Below, piece after piece: positions 20,106-31,186 of a DNA stretch of 64,000 nt (the stretch's first letter is position 1; each line of letters opens with the position of its first letter). The stretch covers positions 828,501 to 892,500 of the forward strand of contig CAJNDT010001313.1 in assembly GCA_905221615.1 (NCBI GenBank), read 5' to 3'. This stretch comes from Symbiodinium sp. CCMP2592 (taxonomy: Eukaryota > Sar > Dinophyceae > Suessiales > Symbiodiniaceae). The position numbers were made by a program, and so were the translations under genes. The notes beneath the pieces were generated by a model. It did no database searches. It saw only the letters and a list, made by a program, of their open reading frames with translations, and was not told the origin of the DNA.

Positions 20106-20212
20106 GAAGATGCTACACCCAACGAAAGATTCGAAGTTCCGATTGATCCGAGGACATATGCCGAGAGTTCGAGGTCCCCACCGCGACCCGGAAAGACAGA
20201 TTTGCTATGTAA
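20106..20212 (+). CDS. Weak exon candidate
   Basis: AG|G at 20104-20105. Two frames open: RFEVPIDPRTYAESSRSPPR or RLIRGHMPRVRGPHRDPERQ. Ends at an A/G homopolymer and a family E copy. Confidence 0.3.
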
Positions 20213-20282
20213 AAAAAGGGGGGGGCCTTAATTTTTTTTTGCAACACTTTTGATCTAAGCCTGCCGGGCATCGATGCGAAAA

Positions 20283-20390
20283 AAGGGGCCTTAATATTCA
20301 GAATAGGGTTTTGCGGCCTATTCTACTATGGTTATAATAAGGAACCTCCAGAATAGTCTAGGTAGTTATTAAGGCCCCTATATTATTCAA
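20283..20390. mobile_element. Family E element
   Basis: GGGGCCTTAATATTCAGAAT ... AGTTATTAAGGCCCCTATAT; an additional GGGGGGGCCTTAATTTTTTT half lies at 20218. Confidence 0.75.
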
Positions 20391-20399
20391 ACGCCCTCC

Positions 20400-20700
20400 T
20401 GTCTTAGGTCCTTTTAGCATGTGTTTAGGGTTAATTGGCACTGTTTTAGGTCCGTTTAGGAGGTGTGGCATCGGTCCTCTCCTGTTCCCGTGCCCTGGTG
20501 TTCTTGTGCCCTTGTGGGAGGTGTTTAGGGTTTAGGGTTTCAGGGTCCTGTTTTATTTAGGTGAGGTTTTTAGATTTATGATCTTGGGTTGGCTTTGGTG
20601 CTCTGGATTTTGGGGTGCAGTGTTGGTTTAGGAGTTCAGGGTTTTGCGGGCCAGGGTGTTAGGGTTCAGGGCTGGCGGTGCATCTGTTAGAGGGGACAAA
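20400..20700. repeat. Degenerate TTTAGGG-rich tract
   Basis: GGTGTTTAGGGTTTAGGGTT and relatives. Confidence 0.7.
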
Positions 20701-20966
20701 AGCTCCTTCTGTGTGGTTTTTAGGAGCTGCCCCCACCCTGTACAAGTGACTACAAGGATTATATTCGGGCCCTATTATATTCCTATTCTACCACAATTAC
20801 AGGGTGGGGGCCCCTTCTAATGTTTGGTCTTTAGGACAACAGGTCCTGCTCCGAATTAGGGGGATTTGGACTGCGGGATTTCGGGTGTTCGAGATCCGGG
20901 CTTTGAGGCTTAGGGTGGGTTTTGGCTCTGTGTTGGAGGGTCTTAAGGTTAAGTTAGGTTTCGGGC

Positions 20967-21071
20967 AATATAGGGGCCTAAACAATTAGCAATAGTCTTC
21001 TGGGGGGTTCCTTCTTAAAGGTATAGTATGATATACCCCCAAACCCCATTCTAATTATGAAGGCCTGTATA
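20967..21071. mobile_element. Family E element
   Basis: TATAGGGGCCTAAACAATTA ... TTATGAAGGCCTGTATA around a GGGGGGTTCCTTCTTAAAGG core. Confidence 0.65.
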
Positions 21072-21250
21072 GTAGAGTTTAAGGACCGCGGAGCATGCGA
21101 AGTACTTCTTTCGCCAGTGTCTTGGCTAGTGGATACCACATTCCCCCAGATGAGGGCGTCTTCGGACTTCAGGGTTCCGGGTACCCCTAACGTTTAACCC
21201 CAAACCCTAAACCCTAAATTTGAACCCGAAAGTTTGAACCCTGAACCCAG

Positions 21251-21356
21251 GATTCGCTGACCAGCTGCACGCTCAATATGTATTACGCCATTTCCGCCAT
21301 CGTCTTCCACATCATGGAGCCTTGGCGTGATCAGGTCCGGGAAGCCCACTGTCAAG
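21251..21356 (+). CDS. Candidate exon, unknown
   Basis: AG|G acceptor at 21249-21250. Phase-0 frame reads DSLTSCTLNMYYAISAIVFH then IMEPWRDQVREAHCQ; nearly all third bases are C/G. Ends at CAAG|GCGTGT, a GC donor in a context usual for dinoflagellates. The hydrophobic middle might pack in a membrane. Confidence 0.6.
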
Positions 21357-21376
21357 GCGTGTTAAGTACGGCATAC

Positions 21377-21470
21377 CCAGACCTTCCAATATCCCTCAAT
21401 CAAGGAATATACTTTTGAATCAGTTTAGGGATCCTACTAAGTTTGACGTACATTCCTTAATCAAGGCCGA
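21377..21470. mobile_element. Family C element, diverged
   Basis: CAGACCTTCCAATATCCCTC ... GTACATTCCTTAATCAAGG; halves still pair. Confidence 0.55.
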
Positions 21471-21879
21471 GTAAGAAGCCCCATTTCAGTATACTCCCAA
21501 AGTAAGGGGCACCGGGGAAGCTCTGATGAAGGTTGTGGTGCTCGCTAGATTCGGATCAAGGACTGATCTCGAAAGAGATTTCATAGTTTCACTTGGGTTT
21601 CAGAAGTTGAGGGTTCAGAGGCTGGTGATATTGAGCTTTGCGGGTTTAGGGCCTATGTCCAAAGGGTGCTAGGTGCTGTTGTCGGGGGATACCTTCCCAA
21701 GTCACAATCAGGATTGCTGATGTTGAAACCCTACATTCTACTATATAGGCTTATAGGTACTTTGGATCCTTTGGGATAGAGCTTGCTGGATTACTAGATC
21801 CTCAGCAGCTAGAGGTTTTTCGGTACCAGGAACCGCTCTGAAGCCCTGCAGCATCAAAGGGCTTCTAGGTACTACTACT

Positions 21880-21999
21880 ATGAGTTATTACTACTACCAC
21901 TGCCACTGCCACTACCACTACCATTAAAACTACCACTACCGCCTGCTGCTCCTGCTGCTACTACCGCTACTCCTCCTGCTGCTGCTGCTGCTGCTACTA

Positions 22000-22054
<55 letters not shown>

Positions 22055-22106
22055 GCTACTACTACTACTACTACTACTACTATTACTACTACTACTACTA
22101 CTACTG

Positions 22107-22162
<56 letters not shown>

Positions 22163-22190
22163 GTTGCTACTACTGTTGCTACTACTGTTG

Positions 22191-22258
<68 letters not shown>

Positions 22259-22372
22259 GTTGCTACTACTGTTGCTACTACTGTTGCTGCTACTACTACT
22301 ACTACTACTACTACGACTACTACGATTACTGCTACTGCTACTACTACTACTACTGCTACTACTACTACTACT

Positions 22373-22446
<74 letters not shown>

Positions 22447-22490
22447 GCCACTACTACTAGTACCACCACCACCACCACCACCACCACCAC
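21880..22490. repeat. 600-bp (TAC)n/(ACT)n-type trinucleotide tract
   Basis: CTACTACTACTACTACTACT repeated with GTTGCTACTACTGTTGCTAC interruptions and CACCACCACCACCACCACCA at the end. The 182-aa Val-rich and 98-aa Leu/Tyr-rich frames here are microsatellite artefacts. Confidence 0.95.
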
Positions 22491-22572
22491 TATGTTCTTG
22501 TCGAGCCTTTCCCTGACCTTTTCGGGGCAAGGCTCCCAAAGCCAAGAATGTCGCAAAGCGAACCCCACTTGG

Positions 22573-22690
22573 GGTATCGTGGGACTTCGTAAGTATAGTT
22601 ATAAGTACCTTGATTGGAGTTATCAGTAGTTCTAAGTATAATTACCTTAATTATGACCCGAGTTACTACGTACCATGTGAATCTTCAGGC
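22573..22690. mobile_element. Family A element, diverged
   Basis: ATCGTGGGACTTCGTAAGTA ... GAGTTACTACGTACCATGTG; termini strongly mutated. Confidence 0.5.
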
Positions 22691-22860
22691 TTTTCTCCTC
22701 GTCGTGCCAGCAATGATGAGGCACACTCGCTTGGGTCGAGACGTCTGGTGTACCTACCATGACATTGCCCTCTAAGTAGCTGACATCACCGTCGCAAGTG
22801 AAGGTTTTTCTGCATGCGAAACACGAGATCTTTGCACACAAGGTTTGCCGTCAAATCCAA
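22691..22860. CDS. Coding-like island, strand ambiguous
   Basis: + strand: after CTTCAG|G it reads AFLLVVPAMMRHTRLGRDVW. - strand: 22647-22841 reads SCFACRKTFTCDGDVSYLEG with Cys pairs. Both are plausible; overall + bias of the window favours the first. Confidence 0.3.
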
Positions 22861-23279
22861 TCCTCCACCAATCTTTGAGAGGCCTCACCGTTTCTGCTAC
22901 CTGAGCTGTGCGGTTCTGAAATTTGATACGGCTGGCTGAAACCATTGAAGGTTCATGGGTAGTTCTAGGCTGAGTTTTGACTTAAGGCATCTCTGATGCC
23001 TACCTCTCACCCAAATAAAGATACCTATTCAGGTTTGCATCCGTACATCCTGAACACAAGCCTTGTAGCCTGTTCACCCGAGATTCATGGAAGTAACGTT
23101 GTTGCCTGCGTACTTAGACATGCGTTGTCTCCGGTTTGTCGTATATTTCTAGCATACACCACTCCAAAACCCTATTCTGGCCCGTGCGGTAAGGTGACTG
23201 AGGGCCGAACATGGTTGCTCGGTAATCTCTACTGTGTGAAGACAGGGATTACAGAACGGAACAGTGCTTAAGAATAGCG

Positions 23280-24087
23280 TGGAGGAGTTCATTCTAGTGT
23301 ATACTGAAACTTGTAACCCTTATGGCAGCCATTGTATACACCCTTTTTTTTCCCTGAACCCCGAAGCCCTTAACCTAAACCCTAAACCCCTAAACTAGAC
23401 ACTTATGGTGACCCACAAATAGCCGAAAGGGGTGGGCTATAGGGCTCAAAAAAAAAAGAACCCCCACAGCCCACCCTTCTTTTGTGCAACAATCGGAGGC
23501 TACGGAGGCCTCTCTACATCCTCCAAGCTCGCAGCAGCGAGAAGGGTCTGGTTCTCTACTTGCGCCCCGGTGCTCGGATTGTGGCTTCCATAGGGCTTCT
23601 TTCAAGGTTCTATAAGGGTTCTCCAAGGGTTCTTTCAGGGTTCGATTATAGGGTTTCTAGAAGGGTTCCAGAAGGGCTCCTAGTAGTAGGGTAGTTAAGC
23701 TTTAACCTTTTGGGGCCATTATAACCCTACATAGCATTAAGGGTTAAGCTGTATTATACTGGACAAGCAGGGTGGTAGCAGAGGGGCCTCAATGAGTAGC
23801 ACTAGTGTTTGTTCAGGTTTAGGGTTTCGGGGTGCTATGGGATCCTGAATGATTATTAGTAGCAGTAGCAGTACTGATATCGCATCAGGGCGCCTTCATG
23901 CAATTCCCCTATGATTTCCGCTTTCGATTATGAATGCCCCCAGAAGTACGGTCTTTTCAGGAGCCTACAATGCAGCCTCTAGAAGGTTCAAGCGCTGGGG
24001 CGCAGGCTCAGTGTGTGTAAGATCTTATTTCCGAGGTGAAGGGCCGGATTTCAGGCTTGTTCCTAAACCCTACACCCTATAGTGGAA
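23280..24087. other. Spacer with TTTAGGG words; ambiguous open frames
   Basis: Positions 23460-23695 are open on both strands without clear codon preference. Remainder is degenerate repeats (AAGGGTTCTTTCAGGGTTCG). Confidence 0.3.
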
Positions 24088-24173
24088 GCCAGAAAGTTGG
24101 AACATCATTATCGTAACCCCTTTAAGGTAAATTATAGGGGATCCTACCATGAAACCATATTCCGACTTTCTGG
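24088..24173. mobile_element. Family F element
   Basis: GCCAGAAAGTTGGAACATCA ... CCATATTCCGACTTTCTGG. Confidence 0.8.
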
Positions 24174-24870
24174 AGCTCCCTGTAAACCCTAAACCCGAAT
24201 GGTGGGGTGGCATCCTGCTAGTCTTCTGAGAAGTGTGGGTCTAGTTGAGAGCCGACTGCCGGCAGACGTAAAAGTCAACTCAACTTGAAAAAAAAACCCT
24301 ACACCCTAAACCCTACAGGGAACCTTTAAAGAAAACTTGAAGTGCGGTTTTGCTTCGGGTATCCAACCATGCTTCGGCCTTAGAGCACTGCTTCGGCGTT
24401 TTGCGATCAGCTTCGGAATCAAGAGCCCTATCAGGACCCTCCTTGTACCCTCAAATAGGGAATATGGTCCCAAATAATGGGCATTTAGGGTCTAATAGAG
24501 GGTAGATGGAGGGTCTGGGTACATTCTCTATGAGTTTAGCCTTTTGGCGTTTAGGGTTCTTGTGGTCGTTTATGGTAGCCACATTGGAGCTAGACTTCGC
24601 TTTGGTGGCCAGAGTCTGTGTTAGGTATGTACATGGACCCCCAGGGTGATCTGTGCGGTAGGGAATGAAGTTTGATTGACACGCTGCGCTGTACAGAGCT
24701 CACGCGTTGGCTTCGCAAGGTCGAAGTTGCACTTTGGAGCTTATGCATTACCATGTTGATGTCGTTGCAGGTTCTCAGCAGTAAAACGGCTAAGTCCCAC
24801 CTGACATGATAGGAGCCTCAGCCTAGGGACCCCTGATAGCAATCCTTGAAGGTTAGATCCTGATGCCGTG
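24174..24870. other. Spacer, no convincing gene
   Basis: Telomere-like words near 24180 and 24300. CCCTCAAATAGGGAATATGG / CCTTGTACCC...GGGTACATTC at 24450-24530 form a single-copy foldback. Confidence 0.35.
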
Positions 24871-24877
24871 GGCCGAG

Positions 24878-25055
24878 GTGCAACAAGCACTTTCTGAGCA
24901 AGTCCTCTCTGTTCAAGATGTCCGTCGTCGACATGCCTTACGCCCCTCCAGCTGAGCATTACTTTGGGACCCCATGCCTCGGGGACTGGGATAAAAAGGC
25001 TACAGAATCCGTTCTTGAGCCGATGACGCATTGTTGGAATATAACTAACAACTAG
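24878..25055 (+). CDS. Candidate exon, Cys-containing, 58 codons
   Basis: AG|G acceptor at 24876-24877. Reads CNKHFLSKSSLFKMSVVDMP, then YAPPAEHYFGTPCLGDWDKK and a tail with N-I-T sequon before TAG 25053. No ATG, so missed by ORF callers; the minus-strand 118-aa frame over it (24741-25097) is judged a shadow. Function unknown, extracellular look. Confidence 0.55.
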
Positions 25056-25277
25056 CAATAGTTTGCCCTGCATAATCCATGTACAACCACACTGCACAGC
25101 CCTAATCTAGCTACGGACCACAGTGGAGGCCCCTGTGTCACACGTTTTCTCGTCACGGTTGTGGAGCCACCAATCCCCTCGATTTGCGATGTCCTCTGAC
25201 TATGACGTGTCGGATGGAGTGTCTGATTGCCCAGAAACCTAAAGCCTTCAACTGTCCTGGTCCCCAAACCCTAAACC

Positions 25278-25425
25278 GCAAGCGTGAACTGCGTTTTGCT
25301 TGCTTCGGGTGCCCCGGTCGAGGATTCGATTGGCCCAAACATAGTCCTGCTACATCGAAAATGCCATGGCCGCTGCAACAGTAAAAGTGTCGGGTCAGAA
25401 GCCCCAAACTCCAAACCCTGATGTC
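25278..25425 (+). CDS. Weak exon candidate, frame ambiguous
   Basis: One frame reads NCVLLASGAPVEDSIGPNIV then LLHRKCHGRCNSK, another LRFACFGCPGRGFDWPKHSP. Both Cys-rich; codon bias inconclusive. Confidence 0.35.
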
Positions 25426-25537
25426 TCAGCCCTGGATCCATTGAAAGAAAGCCCCACCCCCAGACTGTTCCTAACCTGGAAATCTCACACTCGCAACAGC
25501 AGTGACACAAGGAGTAAGCCCTATAGTCCCATACTAT

Positions 25538-25616
25538 ATGGGCCTTCATAAGTACCTGTACTATTTCGGCGGTTCCTGATATTAAAAGTATAGTGGGCCC
25601 CAAACCTTATTCTGGG
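25538..25616. mobile_element. Family E element
   Basis: ATATGGGCCTTCATAAGTAC ... GTGGGCCCCAAACCTTATTC. Confidence 0.55.
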
Positions 25617-25829
25617 CTTAGCGAGCTCCTCACCGCAGACGACGCAGTAGCGTAATGCCATCGAAAGGAGTTGTTGAGAGGTTTCCAACAAGACCTACAA
25701 CCGAAACCCCTCCCTCACCCCTTTCCCCCCCCCCCCCGCGAAAACCAAGGCCAAAAGCCGAAACACCGATCGAAAGCCCTACCCTACCCAAAGGACCTCA
25801 ACAAGCCTGACAAAGCCCGTCCCGAAACC

Positions 25830-26095
25830 CAATAGCAGGGTTTATAAACCCTAAACCCTATAAACCCCATAAACCCTATAAACCCTAAAGCCTAAACATG
25901 AAGCCAAAGGTTCAAGTGCACGGATCCGGCTGGCCAGCGCTGGATACCCCGCAGGCTCCCTCGAAAGCCAATGGGAGAGCTTTCGGCTCTTAAGCTTGGT
26001 CTATCTTCCAAAAAGTCCGAACTGTTTAGGGGTCCTTAGTTAAGGGCTCGAATATATCCCTAAACCCTATAAACCCTAAACCCTAAACCCTAACC
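25830..26095. repeat. CCCTAAA/CCCTATAAA tract
   Basis: AAACCCTATAAACCCTAAAG and TAAACCCTAAACCCTAAACC. Confidence 0.8.
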
Positions 26096-26159
26096 TTGTA
26101 GGGTTCAAAGCGGCTCGAGCTTGTTTGCGGTCCCTGCGATGAAGAGCAGAAAGGCTCTC

Positions 26160-26504
26160 ATAGGAGGCCAAAAGGGGTTTTAGCCTATGGGGGCTCAGTA
26201 GGGATTAGGGTTCCCATTATAGGGTTCATACTAAGGAATCCCTACCCGTAAGAATCTTAAACCCCCCCCTTTTGGCCTCCAATCAAGCCCCCGGGAGGAT
26301 CTAGAAAGTAGATCCCCTAATTTGGCGCCCTATTATTACTAAGGGTACTTTATAGGAACCCCAAATAAGGGATCTTTAACTAGGGGAATAATTAGGGTAA
26401 CTTATAAGCTCCCCCCCTTTTGGCCTCCCATCAAAGATCCCAGGCACTAAGCTTACCTTTGTAGTAGGGAATGGGAGATTGGGCTATGGGGACTATTATT
26501 GGGG

Positions 26505-26561
<57 letters not shown>

Positions 26562-26940
26562 GCTACTATCCCCCTTTTTTGGCCTCCCCCCATCAGGCTT
26601 GTGTGCATGATCCTCCCAAGTAGACCCTAATCCTTAAACCCTGTAGATCCCTTTATAAGGACCCCTATAGATCCCTTTTAAGGATCCCTTTAGATCCCTT
26701 TATAGGGGCCCCCCCTTTTTGGCCTCCCTGGATTATTATTGGGGATTATATATAGGGGCTACTATCCGCCTTTTAGTAAGGTACTTATATAACCTTACTT
26801 TAAACCCTAAACCCTAAACCCCTAAACCCTAAATCCCTAATCTCCCCCCCTTAAAACCCTATAGATCCCTTTAAGGACCCCTGTAGATCCCTTTTAAGGA
26901 TCCCTATAGATCCCTTGACCCCCCCTTTTTTGGCCTCCCA
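26160..26940. repeat. Module array punctuated by CCCCCTTTTGGCCTCC
   Basis: The motif CCCCCTTTTGGCCTCC (variable C/T run) occurs near 26265, 26408, 26570, 26705 and 26922, with its reverse complement GGAGGCCAAAAGGGG at 26164. Spacers between are GATCCCTTT-type repeats, a 45-bp (TA)n at 26512-26558 and a copy of GGGATTATATATAGGGGCTA. Looks like nested foldback insertions sharing one terminus. Confidence 0.7.
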
Positions 26941-26999
26941 TTTGCAGGCTCCCCTGCGCTTTCGGGTGGCCGGGGAAGCCCAGATCGCGCCTCGGCTCT

Positions 27000-27200
27000 G
27001 AGGAAGTTTTTTTTTGAAGTTTTAGTGAGCGCTTCTTTTGGTTTTAGTGCTTTAGTTTTGGTGCGTTTCTTTTGGTTCTAAGTTTTAGGATTTTGGCGTG
27101 TTTCTTTTGGTTTCAGGGTTGTGGTGCGCTTCTTTTGGTTTTGGTGCGTTTTGTTTTGGCTTGAGGGTTTTAGGGAGTTTTATTGTGGGGGGGGGCTTGA
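27000..27200. repeat. CTTCTTTTGGTTTTRGTGCG repeats
   Basis: About five degenerate copies of a 25-30-bp unit GCGCTTCTTTTGGTTTTAGT. Confidence 0.65.
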
Positions 27201-27551
27201 AGTTCGGAGGCAGGGCTGTAAGGTTTTGGGTGTTGAAGTGCAGGTTTTGGCTGCAAAGTGGGCTTAAGAACCATAGTGATTATGGCTCTCGATGCTGTGG
27301 TTGCGGTTCTTGGGCTGTCTTTTCAGATTTTTGCCTTGGGGTGTTATGGTTTAGGGTGTAGGGTTTGGGTGTTATGGCTTTTTGCAAAAGGGATGCCGAA
27401 GCGTTTGTCGCAATCAGTTTGGATCGCATACGTTGGTGGGGTTTTAGTGTATATAGTGTACTAACGTTGCATTCAGGAGCCCCCAGCAACACTGATACAT
27501 ATTTACCCCAGTAAGTTTGCCGGGGGTTCACAACTGCGGGCTTTTTTGAAG

Positions 27552-27593
27552 GACCCTCAGTCCCGGCAACGGAAGCTCGAAGCCACCAAGCCT
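27552..27593 (+). CDS. Candidate small exon
   Basis: AG|G at 27550-27551. Reads DPQSRQRKLEATKP then TGA; high GC3. A shifted frame is open for longer (to about 27660), so the frame is not certain. Confidence 0.35.
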
Positions 27594-27665
27594 TGAGACT
27601 TCAAAAGCTGAGAAGCCCGCGGTCCAGAGGTAGCAGCGGATCCTCCCTCAGAGCCCTAAACCCTA

Positions 27666-27769
27666 ATGTAGGGGCCTGAATAGTTAGTTAGAATAGGGTT
27701 TGCGTGGTTCCTGATTGTACATATAGAAAAACCCAAACCCTATTCTAATTATTAAGGCTCTGATATCAT
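27666..27769. mobile_element. Family E element
   Basis: GTAGGGGCCTGAATAGTTAG ... TCTAATTATTAAGGCTCTGA. Confidence 0.65.
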
Positions 27770-27894
27770 AGAACCCTACGAAATATCTCTTATAGACCCG
27801 TTTAAAGCTATTAAATAACCCGCTAAAGGGAACCCGATTCTAACTATGAAGGCCATGAAAGTGTAAACCCTTATGGCATCTTATAGCAGCCCTT

Positions 27895-27930
<36 letters not shown>
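27895..27930. repeat. (AT)n microsatellite
   Basis: ATATATATATATATATATAT run. Confidence 0.9.
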
Positions 27931-27931
<1 letters not shown>

Positions 27932-27985
27932 GTAACCCGTATGGACCCCTTTAAAGGGAACCCTATTCTAATTCTAAAGGCCCCC

Positions 27986-28080
27986 TCTTTTGAGACACTC
28001 CTGAGGAAGTCTTCTCCTCAGATGGTGCCCACTTGGAAGTGCCGGCATCGAGCCTTGGACTCGCCAGAAGTGTTGGAGTT
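27986..28080 (+). CDS. Candidate exon, unknown
   Basis: Frame reads SFETLLRKSSPQMVPTWKCR then HRALDSPEVLEF; ends at TTTAGGG words. Confidence 0.4.
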
Positions 28081-28227
28081 TAGGGGTTTATACAGGCTTC
28101 AGGGGTTTGAGGGTTTAGGGTTTAAGGGTTTTAGGATGTAGGGTTTGCAGTAGGGTTCAGGGTGTTAGGACTTAGGGTTTAGGCGTTTAGGGTCTAGGGC
28201 CTAGGGGTTCAGGGTTTAGGGGTTTAG

Positions 28228-28377
28228 GACCAGCACACGTTGGGGATGACAGCTCTGAAATCATCGAACCTCGAAGCCCCAACTGCATTCATTGCCCGCT
28301 GCGCGGCCTCTGCCCGAAACTTCCGTAAACCGTCTAAGCCTCCAAAATTCGCCTTAAGATTTGAGAAGCCTCTAAGA
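28228..28377 (+). CDS. Candidate exon, 50 codons
   Basis: AG|G acceptor at 28226-28227, directly after a TTTAGGG-type tract. Phase 0: DQHTLGMTALKSSNLEAPTA then FIARCAASARNFRKPSK, open to TAG 28378. Alternating basic/small residues; the minus-strand 90-aa frame is the shadow. Confidence 0.5.
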
Positions 28378-28501
28378 TAGCCCGACTTCTTCCGCCGGGG
28401 GTAGCCCGAACCCACAGCACCGAAGTCTTCGTTGCCGACTACCCGACCCTCGAGGCTGAAACAGGGATGTAAAAAACATTCAAGCGCAAACTGCAAACCA
28501 C

Positions 28502-28560
28502 CGGGAGTTTTCCGAAAATTATATATTTGGGGGTCCTTATAATAAGGGTCCTAATATTGC
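28502..28560. mobile_element. Family B element, truncated
   Basis: Left half GGGAGTTTTCCGAAAATTAT ... GGGTCCTTATAATAAGGGTC only. Confidence 0.6.
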
Positions 28561-28889
28561 CACTCAACCCTAAACCTCGGGCGGCCATTCAGCCCTGCCC
28601 CAGAGCTATCCCTTGAAACTCAAAAGCCCTACCAGCCCGAGACCGAAAGTCCTAACAACCACTCCTATGGAAGCCTTATAGATCTCTTTTAAGGAGCCCT
28701 TTCAAGTACTATCCGAAAACCGAGTACCTAACTATTAAGCCCCATATAATAGAACCCTTATAGTAGTCCCTTTAAAAGAACCCGTTAAGGAGCCCTAGTT
28801 TCTGAGTCCCATGACCCTTCAAGTACAGCGCCCGAGAGATCCGAAACCACCGAGGCAGGTTTTTCAGGGCTACGCCCGCATCGGCCGCC

Positions 28890-29130
28890 CGGCTCACTTA
28901 GGGTCTTAGGGGTTTTTGGGTGTTTAGTGGTTTAGGGGTTTTAGGGGTTTTAGGGGTTTTTGGGTTTAGGGGTTTTGGGGTTTTTGGGGTTTTGGGGGGT
29001 TTAGGGCTCACTTAGGGTTGAGGCCTTAGGACTTTGGGTTTTGGGGGGTTTGTGGGTTTAGGGCTTTGGGGGATCAGGCGTTTGGGGATTTTGGGGTTTG
29101 GGTTGAGGGCTTTGGGGGATCAGGCCCGGC
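28890..29130. repeat. TTTAGGGG-rich tract
   Basis: GTTTAGGGGTTTTAGGGGTT and similar, one orientation. Confidence 0.8.
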
Positions 29131-29213
29131 CTCTTTTGACTTGGGGGAGTTGGTCCCGCAGTCCGAATCGCCAAACCCAGACGGTATATGTATTGAGCAC
29201 GTCTTTATGGATG

Positions 29214-29510
29214 CATACATATATATATATATATATATATGTATGCGTGTGCACATATATATATATATATATATGAGCATGTACACACAGAGAGAGAGTG
29301 AGAGAGACGGAGAAGGAGCGGCATGCAAAAGGCGTGTCGTCTGCCTCTACGAACAGAGATATGTACATGAGGTCTGTCTATCTAATTTTCTATCTATCTC
29401 TATCTAGCTATCTGTCTATCCATCTCTCTATCTTTCTCTGTCTCTCTGCCTGCCTGCCTGCCTGGCTGTTTGTCCGTCTGTCTTTCTATCCGTCGAACTG
29501 TCTATCTATT
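29214..29510. repeat. TA, GAGA, CTAT and CTGC microsatellites
   Basis: TATATATATATATATATATG twice, then CTATCTATCTCTATCTAGCT and CTGCCTGCCTGCCTGCCTGG. Confidence 0.9.
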
Positions 29511-29639
29511 TGCACAAGGCTACACTACGTTTACATAAATACCGACATAGATACACGCGAACATACACAAGTTACACAAGTGTATACTTACACGCGTGCA
29601 TACATACATGCATATATACATACATGCATTCGTACATGG

Positions 29640-30004
29640 AGAAGAGTATGAGAGAAGTTTCAGCTGACAACTGTGTAGCACAAGTGCTTGTCTCCAGTCG
29701 AGGGGGAAAAGTTCGGGCTTCGTTGGAGGCTTCGTTGGGAACCGAGGTTGAAGTGGACACCCTGTCTGAACCCGGAACCTATATCACCCTAAGCCAAGAA
29801 GCCCTTGTTGTGGAATTGCCGATTTCAGGCCTTCGATACGAGCTGCTTCACATAACCATGATCTTGCGTGTCCCTTTGGTGGCCTGGCTTTTGGCGTACC
29901 TTGGACCGAAAGGGGCGGACGCTCCTCAAATCCTTTCTGTTCGGACTTTGGGCGGTTCACAGGATTTGCACCTCCGGCGCATACGTTCCAGCATCAGTTT
30001 TTGA
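29640..30004 (+). CDS. Possible exon or gene fragment, ~118 codons
   Basis: Frame from ATG 29649 reads MREVSADNCVAQVLVSSRGG, later VELPISGLRYELLHITMILR and VPLVAWLLAYLG, a possible membrane segment, ending TGA. The 5' part of the longer ORF is microsatellite and is excluded. It overlaps the minus-strand block by about 80 bp, so only one may be real. Confidence 0.4.
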
Positions 30005-30307
30005 GTTAATGCTCTAAGTCTCGAGCGATATGACCAAATAGAAGCAAAGCATCGCTGCCCTCCATCTATCCGATTCAGCGGATTCGTGTTCATGCTCATG
30101 CCAATGTGCCAGAGCAGCTTGCGCAAGGAACTCTTGTAGACAGGAGGGTCCTCAGCAAAGACTTCGTCGAGTCGTGAAATCACGCTTGTTTCTTCTGCTG
30201 CGAAGTCATTAAACCAACCACTAAGTGCCCGGTCCGCGGCCCACATGAACAGACGCGGTTTGTGTTTTTGCGAGTCAGTCTTAGACTTACCGAAGCCATG
30301 CGCACCT
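29926..30307 (-). CDS. Minus-strand coding block, unknown protein
   Basis: Open from 30307 down to 29926, no ATG until 30246. Reads AHGFGKSKTDSQKHKPRLFM, then WAADRALSGWFNDFAAEETS, VISRLDEVFAEDPPVY and LRKLLWHIGMSMN. Balanced composition, Trp and amphipathic helices, clearly protein-like. It opposes the + direction of nearly everything else, so it may be a transposed gene fragment. No family recognised. Confidence 0.5.
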
Positions 30308-30720
30308 TAGGACGCTCTTTTGCACACAGGGACTAGGATGCAAGGGACCCGCGATGTCCCCGTTGGGTCTTAACGAAGTGGAGGTTTCGAGCGAGCTTCC
30401 CTTTTCTAAACTTGATCTGGATGGCCATAATTGCCCACTTCAGCTACTACTGAACTAAAGAACGCCATGGACAAAGAGTCAGCGATAGCATTCGCAAGCA
30501 TCGGAACTCTGAAGAGGAAGCATCTCCGGAACCTCTGGGATTTTCTAGGCTTTGAGTCCTAAACCCTAAACCTTCAGCCTAATACATGGATACCACTGGT
30601 TCTTTGTAGGCTTTGAGTTCAGCCCAAGAAAGTTTGTCCTGTACCAAACCGAGGCAATTCTTGGCCGCAGTTTCCGTGGCTATAGCTTTTCGGACTGCCC
30701 GGACATGGTTTTGGTCTAGG

Positions 30721-30913
30721 GGTACCTTATTTTGGGGTCCTTATAATAAGGACCCTACTATCTAGGGCACTATATTATGGAGATGGTTTCGGTGCTTCAG
30801 GTTTACAGATGGGAGTTTCCGAAAGTGAGGGGTACCTTATTTTGGGGTCCTTGTAATAAGGATCCTACTATTTAGGGTACTCTAATAGGGTCCCCTGTTT
30901 TCGGCAACTCCCA
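30721..30913. mobile_element. Family B: half copy then full copy
   Basis: Partial core at 30721-30780 (GGTACCTTATTTTGGGGTCC), full element 30810-30913 with GGGAGTTTCCGAAAGTGAGG ... TTTTCGGCAACTCCCA. Confidence 0.75.
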
Positions 30914-31017
30914 GATCAATGGTATCACCCCCACCCCCGTTGCCCTCCACAGCTATTGGGATGCAGCCCAACCCTAAAACCCTAAACCCTAACCCCTGAA
31001 CCCTAACCCCTAACCCT

Positions 31018-31095
31018 GATTTAGAACGTGGAGCACGTAAAAGACTCGAGCCTGGCATAGAGGTCGCAGCATCTGCGCTCTTTATCGGAGACATT
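31018..31095 (+). CDS. Candidate exon
   Basis: Reads DLERGARKRLEPGIEVAASA then LFIGDI before TAG; amphipathic helix. Flanked on both sides by telomere-like tracts. Confidence 0.4.
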
Positions 31096-31186
31096 TAGGG
31101 GTTTAGGAGTTAGGGTTTAGGGGTTTAGGGGTTAGGGGTTTAGGGGTTAGGGTTTAGGGTTTAGGGGTTGGCAGACTCGCATGTTT

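Noticed and set aside
21997-22568. Long Val-, Leu- and Tyr-homopolymer ORFs
   Set aside because: They are translations of the TAC trinucleotide microsatellite in different frames.
24741-25097. 118-codon minus-strand ORF
   Set aside because: The + island at 24878-25055 has an acceptor and stronger coding character.
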